A stretch of 64,000 bases of DNA from Kribbella voronezhensis (GCF_004365175.1 NZ_SOCE01000001.1:5339403-5403402); one strand, 5' to 3'. Counted from the first letter of the stretch, positions 34,023 through 43,073 are shown. The notes: generated by a model not told the origin, from the letters alone. Numbers and translations are program-made.

Positions 34023-35084
34023 TCAGGGGCGGACTTCGTACACCAGGTTGAACGGCGTCTCCGCGGCGACCCGGAACCGGGTGAAACCGGCGGCCGTGAT
34101 GACGTCGCGGATCCTGGCCGGCCCGGCCTGAGTACCGAGTGCCAGGCCGACGTCCTGCGACAGCGAAGCCGGCGTACAGAGCAGTGTGGAGAAGCCGTAG
34201 TACGCGCGTCCGACCGGGTTCAGGTTGTCCTCGACGCGGTCGCCGGCCATCGGTTCGACGACCATCCAGGTGCCGTCCTCGGTGAGCGACTCACGGACCC
34301 GGCGAGCGGCGCCGACCGGGTCACCCATGTCGTGCAGGGCGTCGAACGTCGTCACCAGGTCGTACCCCGCTCCGCTGAACGCCGTCGCGGGCGCCACCTC
34401 GAACGTGATGTCGGCACCGGCTTCGGCGGCGCGCTGCCGGGCGACCTCGATCGATCCCGAGTGGTAGTCGGCCCCGACGAACGTCGACCGGGGAAACGCC
34501 TTCGCCATCAGGATCGTCGAGGCACCGTGGCCGCAGCCGATGTCTGCCACCTTGGCGCCGCGCTCCAGTTTGCCGACCACGTCGGTGAGGGCCGGTAGCC
34601 AGCCGGTCAGCAGGTTCGCGTTGTAACCGGGCCGGAAGAAGCGCTCGCAGCCGTTGTGGACATCGGTGTCGTGCTCGTGCCAGCCGATGCCGGCACCGCT
34701 GCGGGCGGCCTCGATCGTCTGCGTGGTGTTGTGGACGGTGCCGAGCGCGATCTGGAAGAAGCCGGGCAGGAACGCCGGGCTGCTCTCGTCGGTGAGTGCG
34801 ATCGCATGTTCGGCCGGCAGGACGTACCGGCCGTCGTCGTACTCGACGAAGCCGCCCGCGGCCTGCGCGTTCAGCCACTCGCGGGTGTAGTGCTCGCTGG
34901 TCCGGGTGCGCTCGGCGAGCTCCGCCGGCGTCAGTGGGCCGGCGCCGGCGAGTGCGCGGTAGTAACCGAGCTTGTCGCCCATCACCACCAGGCCCGCGTT
35001 CAGCGTCGCCCCCACCTCGTCCACCGCGCGGAACACGAACGCCATCAGCTTGTCGCCGTCGATCTGCTGTTCGACCGTGGTCAT
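34023..35084 (-). CDS. Class I methyltransferase with N-terminal winged helix
   Basis: The 353-aa protein has an N-terminal dimerisation/winged-helix region (LTPAELAERTRTSEHYTREW, LNAQAAGGFVEYDDGRYVLP) and a C-terminal SAM-binding domain with VADIGCGHGASTILMAKAFP, FVGADYHSGSIEVAR and DALHDMGDPVGAARRVRESL. It resembles the Rv2258c-like group and O-methyltransferases of specialised metabolism. The ATG at 35084 begins MTTVEQQIDGDKLMAF. It lies upstream of the hydrolase-glycosyltransferase fusion in the same operon and is divergent from the LAL regulator, 126 bp away. Confidence 0.85.
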   Translation of the reverse strand: MTTVEQQIDGDKLMAFVFRAVDEVGATLNAGLVVMGDKLGYYRALAGAGPLTPAELAERTRTSEHYTREWLNAQAAGGFVEYDDGRYVLPAEHAIALTDESSPAFLPGFFQIALGTVHNTTQTIEAARSGAGIGWHEHDTDVHNGCERFFRPGYNANLLTGWLPALTDVVGKLERGAKVADIGCGHGASTILMAKAFPRSTFVGADYHSGSIEVARQRAAEAGADITFEVAPATAFSGAGYDLVTTFDALHDMGDPVGAARRVRESLTEDGTWMVVEPMAGDRVEDNLNPVGRAYYGFSTLLCTPASLSQDVGLALGTQAGPARIRDVITAAGFTRFRVAAETPFNLVYEVRP

Positions 35085-35198
35085 TGTCGATTCCCCTCCC
35101 TGGGTCTCTGTGCGCTCGACCGTAGAAGCGCCCGGCCCCCGGTCGCATCAGGTGCCCCACCTAGTCGTCCCGGCCTGGTGCGACGCCCGTGGGGCGGG

Positions 35199-35204
35199 CA
35201 GACT
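35199..35204 (+). promoter_or_regulatory. -10 box of the LAL regulator
   Basis: CAGACT, 6 nt, then ATG at 35211. It selects the start where homology to AAA-type LuxR regulators begins; the longer open frame upstream is antisense to the methyltransferase. Confidence 0.45.
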
Positions 35205-35210
35205 GCGGGG

Positions 35211-37913
35211 ATGCTGATCGGGCGGGAGACCGAACGGCGGGTGATCGAGCGGTTGGTCGCGGGGGCGCGGGTCGGCACCAGTGGAGTGCTGCTGATCACC
35301 GGGGAGCCGGGGATCGGGAAGTCGGCGTTGATGGCCGAGGCGGTGACGCTCGCCGACGGGCTGCGCGTGCTCCGGGCCCGGGGAACCGAGGCCGAACGCG
35401 AGATCCCGTTCGGCGGCCTGCTGCAGTTGCTCCGCCCGGCGCTCGGCGAACTCGAGCAGATCCCCGCACCGCAACGGGAAGCGCTGGCCGCCGCCCTCGC
35501 ACTCAGTCCCGGCGCCGCGGCCGACCGGTTCGCGGTCGGCGCCGCCACCTTGAGCCTGATCTGCCGGTACGCCGAAGCCGCGCCGGTCGCGATCCTCGTC
35601 GACGACGCGCACCTGCTCGACCGGCCGTCCGCCGAGGCGCTCCTGTTCGCCGCCCGCCGGTTGCTCGCGGACCCGATCGTCCTGCTCGTCGCCGCGCGAG
35701 CCGGCGAACCTCATCCGCTGGCCGACGCGGACCTGCCCAGGTTGGAACTCACCGGCATCGATCTCCCAGCCGCTCAGCGGATCGTTGCGGGACTGCCGGT
35801 CGATCTCGTGGCCCAGTTGCATCGTCGCGTCGCCGGCAACCCCCTGGCGTTGCTGGAACTGGCGAACGATCCGGAACAGTTGCATCGGCTGCCACCCGGC
35901 CGGCCGATTCCGGTCCCGGCCTTGCTGGCGGACGCCTTTGCTGCAAGGGCATCCCGGCTCGGTCCCGCTGCCCGTACGGCGTTGCTCGTGGCCTCCGTGG
36001 AGGACGGCGACCTGGGCGTGATCGCGAGGGCCTGTGGCGAGCTCGGTGTCGACGTGGCCGCATTGGGGGAGGCGGAGCAGGCAGCTCTCGTGGTGATCGG
36101 AGACGGCCGGGTGGAGTTCCGGCATCCCCTGGTCAGGTCGGCGATCTATGCGAGCGCGGAGCCGGCGCAACGGCGTACGGTGCATCAGGCGGTGGCCGCG
36201 ATCTTGGGGCCGGCCGAAGCCGATCGGCGCGCCTGGCATCTCTCGGAGACCGTGCTCGGCGAGAGCGACGAGGTCGCCGCGGCACTCCACCTCGCGGGCG
36301 ATCATGCAACCGAGCGCGGTGCCCACGCGGTCGCCGCGACCGCCTTCGAACGCGCGGCCAGACTGACCGAACATTCCCAGGAGCGCGCGGCCAGACTGGT
36401 CGCTGCCGGTCAGGCGGCCTGGTTCGCGGGGATGCCGGACCGCGGTGACAGCCTGCTCGGTGAGGCACTGGCCTTCGAGCCGCCGCCAGCGGTCACGACC
36501 TGGGCGCACGAGTTGCGCGCCGACATCGCGGTGAAGTGCGGATCGCCTGCCCGGGCGCGCGACATCCTGCTGGCGGCGGCGAGCGAGACGAACGATCCGG
36601 ACACCGCCGTGGGCCTGCTCAGCGATGCGGTCAACGCCTGCTTCCGGCTGGGCGACGCGGCCGGCGCGTTGCGGGCCGCCGAAGAACTCGATCGGTTGCT
36701 GGAGGCAACCGATCGGCCCGGAGTGCGGATCCTTGGTCTGCTGGCCAGCGGCAGCGCCAAGATCCTGGCCGGCCGGCCCGGGACCGAGCAGATCCGGGAA
36801 GCCATCCGGCTGGAACCGTCCGCCGAGCTGGATCGTGACCGGCGCCGGCAGATCTGGATGACGCTCGCGCCGCTGTTTCTTCGCGAAGCGGGCACGGGCC
36901 GGGCGCTGCTCGAGGAGGCGATGCGCGAGCGGCGGGACCAGGTCGCGGTCGGGACGCTGCCCGCCCTGCTGATGCACCTCGCCCGCGACGAGGCGACGAC
37001 CGACCGCTGGGCGGACGCGGCCGCGGCGTACGACGAGGGGATCCGGCTGTCCCGCGAGACCGGGCAGACCACCGAGTTGGCGATCTGCCTGGCCGGGCAG
37101 GCGTGGCTGGCCGCGCACCGGGGCCAGGCCGAGGACTGCCGCGCACTGGCGACCGAGGCGATCGGGATCTGCACCGAACGGCAGATCCACATCGGCCGGG
37201 CCTGGGCGTTGTTCGCGCTGGGGGACCTCGAGCTCGGCCAGGGGAATCCGGCCGGCGCGCTCCCGTCGTACGAGCGACTGGCGGAAGTCCTAGATTCGCT
37301 GGGGTTGCTGGATCCCGACCTGTCGCCCGCGCCGGAGCTCGTCGAGGTCTATCTGCGGCTCGGCCGGACGGAGGATGCGGTCGCCACCGCGCGCGAGTTC
37401 GCCGTACGGGCTGAGGGCAAGGGGCAGCCGTGGGCGCTGGGCCGGTCGGCGCGGGCTCGTGGTCTGATCGAGGAGGACGAGCGGTTCTTCGAAGAGGCGC
37501 TCGGCTGGCATCAGCGGACGCTCGACGTGTTCGAGACGGCGCGGACCAGACTCGCGTACGGCGGTTGGCTCCGGCGGGCCCGGCGGCGAGTGGATGCACG
37601 GACCCAACTCCGGCTGGCGGTCAGCGACTTCGACCGACTGGGCGCGCCGGGCTGGGCCGATCTGGCCGCGGCCGAACTGAAGGCGACCGGCGAGACCGCC
37701 CGGCGCCGCGAGCCGTCGACCGCGGATCAGCTCACCCCGCAGGAACGCCAGATCGCGATGCTGCTGGTGGACGGCGAGAGCATCCGGTCCGCGGCGGCGC
37801 GGCTGTTCCTCAGCCCGAAGACGGTCGAGTACCACCTGCGCAAGGTCTACGCGAAACTCGGCATCCACTCGCGCACGGAATTGGCCAGGCAGCTCGGCCC
37901 CGAGAATCCGTAG
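35211..37913 (+). CDS. Large ATP-binding LuxR family regulator (LAL)
   Basis: A 900-aa LAL-type activator. It has an N-terminal AAA/NTPase domain with Walker A GEPGIGKSALMAEA (residues 31-44) and Walker B VAILVDDAHLL, a long TPR-like helical middle (about 420-820), and a C-terminal LuxR helix-turn-helix (LTPQERQIAMLLVDGESIRS, then FLSPKTVEYHLRKVYAKLGI). Such regulators turn on antibiotic or catabolic clusters after binding a ligand. It is divergent from the methyltransferase/glycosyltransferase operon, its likeliest target. Its TAG stop forms part of the next gene's -10 box. Confidence 0.92.
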   Translation: MLIGRETERRVIERLVAGARVGTSGVLLITGEPGIGKSALMAEAVTLADGLRVLRARGTEAEREIPFGGLLQLLRPALGELEQIPAPQREALAAALALSPGAAADRFAVGAATLSLICRYAEAAPVAILVDDAHLLDRPSAEALLFAARRLLADPIVLLVAARAGEPHPLADADLPRLELTGIDLPAAQRIVAGLPVDLVAQLHRRVAGNPLALLELANDPEQLHRLPPGRPIPVPALLADAFAARASRLGPAARTALLVASVEDGDLGVIARACGELGVDVAALGEAEQAALVVIGDGRVEFRHPLVRSAIYASAEPAQRRTVHQAVAAILGPAEADRRAWHLSETVLGESDEVAAALHLAGDHATERGAHAVAATAFERAARLTEHSQERAARLVAAGQAAWFAGMPDRGDSLLGEALAFEPPPAVTTWAHELRADIAVKCGSPARARDILLAAASETNDPDTAVGLLSDAVNACFRLGDAAGALRAAEELDRLLEATDRPGVRILGLLASGSAKILAGRPGTEQIREAIRLEPSAELDRDRRRQIWMTLAPLFLREAGTGRALLEEAMRERRDQVAVGTLPALLMHLARDEATTDRWADAAAAYDEGIRLSRETGQTTELAICLAGQAWLAAHRGQAEDCRALATEAIGICTERQIHIGRAWALFALGDLELGQGNPAGALPSYERLAEVLDSLGLLDPDLSPAPELVEVYLRLGRTEDAVATAREFAVRAEGKGQPWALGRSARARGLIEEDERFFEEALGWHQRTLDVFETARTRLAYGGWLRRARRRVDARTQLRLAVSDFDRLGAPGWADLAAAELKATGETARRREPSTADQLTPQERQIAMLLVDGESIRSAAARLFLSPKTVEYHLRKVYAKLGIHSRTELARQLGPENP

Positions 37914-37916
37914 GCT
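37911..37916 (+). promoter_or_regulatory. -10 box of the aminoglycoside phosphotransferase-like gene
   Basis: TAGGCT, whose TAG is the stop of the LAL gene, then 7 nt and ATG at 37924. The downstream gene can thus be transcribed on its own without a leader. Confidence 0.45.
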
Positions 37917-37923
37917 GGCCGGC

Positions 37924-38925
37924 ATGACTTCGCCGACCAGCGAAACCAGTGAGACGACCTCCCTCTGGAGCTCCGCCGAATGGCTCTCCGACGCCGCGAA
38001 CTGGCTCGACGAACAGCTGACAGCCGCGGGGATCAAGCGGGTCGGTGAAGTGACCCAGCCGCGGCTGAAGCCGTGGGGGACCGTACTGCGGGCCGATACC
38101 GAGCGCGGAGCCGTCTGGCTGAAGGCGCCGGCTCCCGAGACGGTCTTCGAAGTACCGCTGTATCGGTTGCTGGCCTCCGTGGTGCCGCAGTGGGTGCTCG
38201 ACCCGATCGGTGTGGACGTCGATCGCGGCTGGGTGCTGCTGCCCGATGGCGGTCCGACCTTGCGGGAGCGACTCGGTGAGCCGGCCGGGTGGTCCGAGGC
38301 GTTGGTGAGCGTGCTTCCGCAGTACGGGCAGTTGCAGCTCGACCTCATGCCGCATGCCGGGGATCTGCTCGCGGCCGGGGTCACCGATATGCGTGCGGCG
38401 GTGATGCCGGCGCGGCTGGACGAAGCGCTGGAGCTGACCGGCCGGTACGCCGCCGGGTCGGGAAGCGAGATCGCCAAGGAGCACCATGCGTGGGTATCCG
38501 GGCAGCGGGCCGAGTTCGCCGCGCGCTGCGCCGACCTGCCTGACCGGGCCAGCCTGGATCACAACGATCTGCACACGAACAACGTGCTCGGCGACCCGGC
38601 CGGCACGGTCAAGTTCTACGACTGGGGCGACAGCGTGCTCGCGCACCCGTTCTCCAGCATGCTGGTCGCGCTCGGCTCGCTGGCGCGCTGGCTCGAGGTC
38701 GACCCCGACGACGACCTCGTACGCCGTCCGCGCGACGCCTATCTCGAGGTGTTCGGCAACCCGGCCGACCTGCTCGCCGAACTCGACCTCGCCTGCTGGA
38801 TCGGCAAGGTCGCCCGTGCACTGGTGTGGGATCGGGCACTGCGTCGCGAGCCAGGGGAGTTCGCCGGGGCCCCACTGGAAACTCTGGCCTCCCTGCGGAT
38901 GAATTCCTGGCTCGGTGCCGCCTGA
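37924..38925 (+). CDS. Aminoglycoside phosphotransferase-fold protein
   Basis: This 333-aa protein-kinase-like (APH/choline kinase) phosphotransferase shows the catalytic loop DHNDLHTNNVLG, with base Asp and metal Asn, and the metal Asp in VKFYDWGDSVLAHPF. The N-lobe has RGAVWLKAPAPETVFE with the expected Lys. The family phosphorylates aminoglycosides, sugars or other hydroxyl groups; sequence alone does not tell which. It begins 10 bases after the LAL gene stop with its own -10 box. Confidence 0.85.
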   Translation: MTSPTSETSETTSLWSSAEWLSDAANWLDEQLTAAGIKRVGEVTQPRLKPWGTVLRADTERGAVWLKAPAPETVFEVPLYRLLASVVPQWVLDPIGVDVDRGWVLLPDGGPTLRERLGEPAGWSEALVSVLPQYGQLQLDLMPHAGDLLAAGVTDMRAAVMPARLDEALELTGRYAAGSGSEIAKEHHAWVSGQRAEFAARCADLPDRASLDHNDLHTNNVLGDPAGTVKFYDWGDSVLAHPFSSMLVALGSLARWLEVDPDDDLVRRPRDAYLEVFGNPADLLAELDLACWIGKVARALVWDRALRREPGEFAGAPLETLASLRMNSWLGAA

Positions 38926-38976
38926 GCGCCACTCGCCGATTGGGTTCGTGTTGACACCGGATGAGAGGCTCGGTGC

Positions 38977-39606
38977 GTGACACAGTTGATGGAGGTCGTT
39001 CGACACCTGTTGAGTGTGGCGATGGCCTCGCACTGGCTGCTGCTCATTCTCTTCGTGGCCGCCGCGGTCGACGCGGTGTTCCCGATCGTGCCCAGTGAGG
39101 GCATGGTCGTCACCGCCGGGATGGCGGCCGCCGCGGGCCACCAGAACCTGCTGCTGGTGATCGTGGTCGCGATGGTCGGCTCGGTGATCGGCGAATCGGT
39201 CTGCTACCTGCTCGGTCGTGGTTCCGGTCCGGCGCTGCGGCGCTGGATGCGGCGGCAGGACGCGCGGCAGGCGATGTACGAGAAGGTCTCGCACGCGCTG
39301 CACACGCGCGGTGGGCTGGTGCTGATGACGGTCCGGTACATCCCGGGTGCGCGGATGGTGGCGACGCTGACCGCCGGCGCCACGGCGTACTCGTTCCGCA
39401 AGTTCATCGTCTTCACCATCGCGGGCGTGACGATTGCCTACACGTACGTCGCGTTGCTCGGCTACATCGGCGGTGACGCGTTCGCGCACGACTCGCTGAA
39501 GGCGCTCGCGTTCAGCCTCGGCCTGGCGTTCCTGATCGGTCTGGTGCTGGAGACCTCGCGCCGCATCGCCGGTCGCCGCAAAGCCGCCAAGGTCACAGCC
39601 GGGTAA
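38977..39606 (+). CDS. DedA family membrane protein
   Basis: The 209-aa protein has the DedA (SNARE-associated) fold with four or five hydrophobic segments. Its conserved blocks are DAVFPIVPSEGMVVTAGMAA (acidic residue in the first re-entrant loop) and VRYIPGARMVATLTAGATAY (the essential Arg in the second). DedA proteins act as undecaprenyl-phosphate or phospholipid flippases/scramblases and maintain proton-motive force. GTG at 38977 is used; TTGACA at 38951-38956 could be its -35. It lies upstream of a secreted deacetylase-like gene, and both concern the cell surface. Confidence 0.88.
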   Translation: MTQLMEVVRHLLSVAMASHWLLLILFVAAAVDAVFPIVPSEGMVVTAGMAAAAGHQNLLLVIVVAMVGSVIGESVCYLLGRGSGPALRRWMRRQDARQAMYEKVSHALHTRGGLVLMTVRYIPGARMVATLTAGATAYSFRKFIVFTIAGVTIAYTYVALLGYIGGDAFAHDSLKALAFSLGLAFLIGLVLETSRRIAGRRKAAKVTAG

Positions 39607-39610
39607 CGAT

Positions 39611-39620
39611 CGAACGTTCG
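39611..39620. repeat. CGAACGTTCG palindrome
   Basis: A perfect 10-bp palindrome five bases after the DedA stop and 62 bases before the next start. It is too compact for the usual LexA box (which has four bases between TCGAAC and GTTCGA); it may be an operator for another factor. Confidence 0.3.
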
Positions 39621-39681
39621 CTTTTCGCGCAGCGGTGTGTCCCGGGCCAACCAGGTCGCCGGAGCGTGCGTCAGTAGAGGC

Positions 39682-40869
39682 GTGGTGAGGCGAAGGTTCG
39701 GCGTACTGATCGGCGCGGCGGTGATTGCCGCGGCGCTGGTGTCCGGCTGCGGCGACGTTCCGTTGGAGGGATCCCAGCCCAGTACTGCGGCGACGCCTTC
39801 GGCGAGGCCCTCCAAGTCTCCGCGCACGTCGTCGACGCCGTCCTCGACACCTACGCCGACAGCTACGCCTCCGCAGACACCGAGCACGCCGACGCCTTCG
39901 CCGGTGAAGGGCGCGAATGCGGCTCGGGTGACGCGAACGTTTCCGGCGAAGCTGGCGAACGGCAAACCACCGCTGTTCGTGGTCGTGTCCTTCGACGGTG
40001 CCGGCGATCTGACGCTGTGGTCGCACTGGCGACAACTCGCCAAGCAGGTCAACGCGCGGATGACGTTCTTCCTGTCCGGGCCGTATCTCTACCCGGGTTC
40101 GCACCGGGCCGATTACAAGCCGCCGGGCAAGAAGCCTGGCGCGTCCGAGATCGGGTGGGGTGATCCGGACAAAGTGGTGCGGCGGACCGCCGTACTGCGG
40201 CAGGCGATCGCCGAGGGGCACGAGATCGGCACGCACGCGAACGGGCACTTCTGTGGCAGGAGTGGGATCGGCAGCTGGAACGCTGCGCAATGGAGCGACG
40301 AGCTCAAGGCCTTCGATCTGATGGTGGCGAACGGGCCGACGCTGGCCGCGGGCAAGCCACTGGCTGCTCCCTTCGACCCGGCCACGGTCAAGGGGATGCG
40401 GACGCCTTGCTTGGAGGGGAACCGTTCGGCGTACCGGCAGGTCATGCGACAGCGCGGGATGCTGTACGACGCGTCCGAGCCCGGCTACATCGCCTGGCCG
40501 AAGAAGACCGACGGGATCTGGAACTTCCCCTTGCAGTCGATCGAGCTGGCCGGGACGCACAAGAGCACGCTGACGATGGACTACAACCTCTGGTACGCCC
40601 AGACGGGAGCACGCCAGGCGCCGGCATCACAGGCGCCTGCTCTGAAGGCGCAGGTCCTCGCCACGTACCGGCTCGCGCTCCGTCGCTCCCGAGCCCACGG
40701 CAACCCGCCGCTGTTCCTCGGCAACCACTTCAACCACTGGAACAACAGCGTGTACTCCGACGTCCTCACCAGCTTCGTCCAGGACACCTGCACTCAGCCA
40801 GACGTCCGCTGCGTCAGCAACGTCGAACTGCTGACGTGGCTGGAGAAGAACGGCGTACCGCGAGGTTAA
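39682..40869 (+). CDS. Secreted lipoprotein with polysaccharide-deacetylase-like domain
   Basis: The 395-aa product from GTG 39682 begins VVRRRFGVLIGAAVIAAALV and has a lipobox LVSG-C, so it is a lipoprotein. A long Thr/Pro/Ser linker (residues 28-75) crosses the wall. The rest resembles the NodB fold: VVVSFDGAGDLTLW in place of the TFDDGP block, HEIGTHANGHFCG with metal-binding His, FRxP-like AAPFDPATVKGMRTPC, and FLGNHFNHWNNSVY at the end. The metal Asp pair is partly altered, so it may be a catalytically diverged CE4 protein. Earlier in-frame ATG (39637) would bury the signal. Confidence 0.75.
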   Translation: MVRRRFGVLIGAAVIAAALVSGCGDVPLEGSQPSTAATPSARPSKSPRTSSTPSSTPTPTATPPQTPSTPTPSPVKGANAARVTRTFPAKLANGKPPLFVVVSFDGAGDLTLWSHWRQLAKQVNARMTFFLSGPYLYPGSHRADYKPPGKKPGASEIGWGDPDKVVRRTAVLRQAIAEGHEIGTHANGHFCGRSGIGSWNAAQWSDELKAFDLMVANGPTLAAGKPLAAPFDPATVKGMRTPCLEGNRSAYRQVMRQRGMLYDASEPGYIAWPKKTDGIWNFPLQSIELAGTHKSTLTMDYNLWYAQTGARQAPASQAPALKAQVLATYRLALRRSRAHGNPPLFLGNHFNHWNNSVYSDVLTSFVQDTCTQPDVRCVSNVELLTWLEKNGVPRG

Positions 40870-41331
40870 TCCCCCACACGGCTCCTCCGTCGCCGCTCCC
40901 GCCCACCCCGACCCGGTGCTCCTACGTCGCACCTCGCGCCAGAGTGCTGGTCGCTTGGGGCTGCTGTTGCCGACACCAAGGTTCGGCGCTGCGGCACCAC
41001 CCTGGGCTGAGCCTCGGTTGCTTGCCAACCCCGGGCAGCTCCCGTCCGACGCGACCCGACGCGCCTCCCGCCACGCTTACGCGTGGCGGGAGGCGATGTG
41101 CCCGGCGACTTCGCCCGGCAGCCCGCTTGGACTGGGGTGCCCGAGGTGCTGGATTGCATCGTTGGCGGCTGAGGTCCCGGGCCCTCAGCCGTCAGCGAAC
41201 TGGCTGGGACGGTCGAGCGCTTGAGCGCCCGCCACAGATGGCCCACACGGTGGAGCGAGCCGCGACGGAGGAGCGGCGGCTCGGGGTGGGCGGGAGCGCC
41301 GACGCAGGAGGGGCGTGGGGCGTTGTACGAG
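40870..41331. other. Gene-free spacer with long inverted repeats
   Basis: No gene is seen in these 462 bases. Outer arms at 40894-40930 and 41262-41298 are inverted copies: 17 bp match perfectly (CGCTCCCGCCCACCCCG with its complement) and a further 13 bp match with one mismatch. A separate 15-bp perfect hairpin lies near the centre. CCCACACGG occurs as a direct repeat near both ends. The nested symmetry suggests a decayed or non-autonomous mobile element, which is unproven. Confidence 0.5.
41062..41095. terminator. 15-bp perfect hairpin with TTAC tetraloop
   Basis: CGCCTCCCGCCACGC (41062-41076) and its exact complement (41081-41095) form one of the strongest stems in the window. It is about 190 bases from the end of the upstream gene and 236 from the convergent one, so it may be a terminator for both or the core of a repeat element. 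Confidence 0.55.
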
Positions 41332-42159
41332 TCAGAGCCGCAAGTACCCAAAGGCGTTCTGCCAGGTGCCGCCGGACTTGATGCGGTTGACCACCAGGCG
41401 CTGGAGAGTCGTGTCCTGGGGGTATTTGTCGAGGTTCTCCAGGTCGTGGCTGCGGAAGGTGAAGAAGATGGCGCTGTCCTGGGCGTCGCGGGGTTCGCCG
41501 TACGGGGTGAAGCGGCGGCCGAAGCGGACCATGTTCGAGTCCTGGGGCAGGTTGTCGAGCAGGTAGGGGTCGATCAGCCACGAGCCGAGGGTCGCGGTCT
41601 TCACCGGGTAATCCGGGAAGTGGCGCGGGAAGAACTCGCGTGCCTGGGCGAAGCTGTCGTCGACCGCCTCGGGGGTGAGGGGGCCGGTCTCGGGGATGTG
41701 GACGCCGATCACCCATTCGCCGGGCTCGACGCCGGGGACCGGGTTCTTGTCCGGTACCTGGTGGAGCAGGAACTGCAGCCGGCCGAGTGCGTAGATCGCG
41801 CCGGTCCAGTGGATCGTCATCCACCAGTGCGTCTCGAGCCCGTACTCGCCGTTGGTCCGGCGGCTGACGTCGAGTTGCTGACCGAGATCCGCGAGGGTGG
41901 CCCAGCTGACCTCGTCGCTGATCCCGCGCTCGGCGTGGTACCGGCGGATGTCCGGCAGCGTCTCGAGGAACGCGGCGACCGAGTCCCGGGTGTCGTCCGG
42001 CATGGTCGGCCCGGAACCCTCACCGCGGAAGCCGCCGATCTCGCGGCGGAGTTCCGAGGCGAGCTTGGCCACGGCCACGGGATCGGCCTCGTACTTCTCG
42101 GCGGCCTCCCGATCGGCGTCGGTGAACCCCAGCAGGCGGTACTCGTCAGCAGTCGTCAC
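41332..42159 (-). CDS. GNAT-like acyltransferase-domain protein
   Basis: This 275-aa soluble protein resembles the paired N-acyltransferase N/GNAT-like C family annotated in many actinobacteria. The C-terminal part carries the blocks GAIYALGRLQFLLHQV, VIGVHIPETGPLTPEAVDDS, TLGSWLIDPYLLDNLPQDSN and MVRFGRRFTPYGEP, with regular strand-helix alternation. Activity and substrate are not established for this group. The gene is divergent from an araC-type regulator with a 40-bp gap, so that regulator may control it. Confidence 0.6.
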   Translation of the reverse strand: MTTADEYRLLGFTDADREAAEKYEADPVAVAKLASELRREIGGFRGEGSGPTMPDDTRDSVAAFLETLPDIRRYHAERGISDEVSWATLADLGQQLDVSRRTNGEYGLETHWWMTIHWTGAIYALGRLQFLLHQVPDKNPVPGVEPGEWVIGVHIPETGPLTPEAVDDSFAQAREFFPRHFPDYPVKTATLGSWLIDPYLLDNLPQDSNMVRFGRRFTPYGEPRDAQDSAIFFTFRSHDLENLDKYPQDTTLQRLVVNRIKSGGTWQNAFGYLRL

Positions 42160-42187
42160 GACCCAACCGTAACCGTCAAATAGTTAC

Positions 42188-42193
42188 TACCGT
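42188..42193 (+). promoter_or_regulatory. -10 box of the AraC-type gene
   Basis: TACCGT, 6 nt, then ATG at 42200, with no Shine-Dalgarno sequence. Confidence 0.5.
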
Positions 42194-42199
42194 TGCCGC

Positions 42200-43048
42200 A
42201 TGCCCGAATATCGTCGTTTTCCACCGCCCACGGCCCAGCGGTACGCCGTCGAGCACTACTGGATGGTCGAGGCACCGGGAGACGAAACCGAGGTCAAGCG
42301 AGCGGTCCTGATCCCGAACGGACGGCCCGGCCTCGCGATCGCGCTCGGTCAGCCGGGCTTGCGGCAGGACCCGCTGACGGGCACGTCCTGGACGAACGAC
42401 GGCGCGCTGTTCGGGATCATGACACGGCCTCATCTGCTGACCCAGTCCGGTCCGTCGAGCTACGTCGGCGCCGAACTCACACCATGGGGCGCAGCAGCAC
42501 TCGGCCTCCAAGACCGTTTGGTCGACGGCGTCCTCCCGATCGCCGACTGGACGGACGCCGGTACTGCGGGTCGCCTGGCCGCTGACCTCCGGCAACTCGA
42601 CTTCGGGCAACCCCGGGCGGACAAACTGGCCGACTTCCTCGCGACCCGGCTACATCCGGTCCGCAACGTCGAGCTGGTGGAGCGAGCGGTCCGGATCATC
42701 GAGGACAGCGGTGGGTCGGTGAGCGTGGCCGAAGTGGCGGCGCGGACGAGTACGTCGTACAGCAGTCTTTATCGGGCGTTCTCGGGGGCGACCGGGATCG
42801 GTCCCAAGCAGTTCGGCGAGATCATCCGCTACTTCGGCTTCGTCGGCGGGCTGATCGCCGGACCGGCGGACGCGGCGACGACGCTCGCTGCTCTGCACGG
42901 GTACTACGACCAGGCGCACGCGGCCAGGGACTTCAAGCGGTACACGGGGGTCAGCGCGTCGTCGTTCCGCGCGGTTCAGGACGGGATCGCAGTCTTGATG
43001 CATGAAAGATCTGTCCAAGACGAGAGTGCGGATCCGGCCGGAGACTGA
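42200..43048 (+). CDS. AraC family regulator
   Basis: A 282-aa regulator with an N-terminal DUF6597-like cupin-type domain (RRFPPPTAQRYAVEHYWMVE, GAELTPWGAAAL) and a C-terminal AraC double helix-turn-helix. In the latter, SVAEVAARTSTSYSSLYRAF is the first HTH and YYDQAHAARDFKRYTGVSAS the second, matching the canonical GYxDQxHFxRxFKxxxGxxP. The ligand is unknown. The following VOC gene begins 25 bases downstream in the same direction. Confidence 0.88.
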   Translation: MPEYRRFPPPTAQRYAVEHYWMVEAPGDETEVKRAVLIPNGRPGLAIALGQPGLRQDPLTGTSWTNDGALFGIMTRPHLLTQSGPSSYVGAELTPWGAAALGLQDRLVDGVLPIADWTDAGTAGRLAADLRQLDFGQPRADKLADFLATRLHPVRNVELVERAVRIIEDSGGSVSVAEVAARTSTSYSSLYRAFSGATGIGPKQFGEIIRYFGFVGGLIAGPADAATTLAALHGYYDQAHAARDFKRYTGVSASSFRAVQDGIAVLMHERSVQDESADPAGD

Positions 43049-43073
43049 CCTGGTCAACCTCTGGAGGAGAACC

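Noticed and set aside
31735-34131. 798-codon open frame on the plus strand
   Set aside because: It mirrors the hydrolase-glycosyltransferase fusion and contains no domain motif.
39611-39620. LexA SOS box
   Set aside because: CGAACGTTCG lacks the four-base spacer between half-sites required for the actinobacterial LexA box.
37810-40560. 916-codon open frame on the minus strand
   Set aside because: It runs antisense through the kinase-like, DedA and deacetylase genes, all of which have clear homology; it is a GC shadow.
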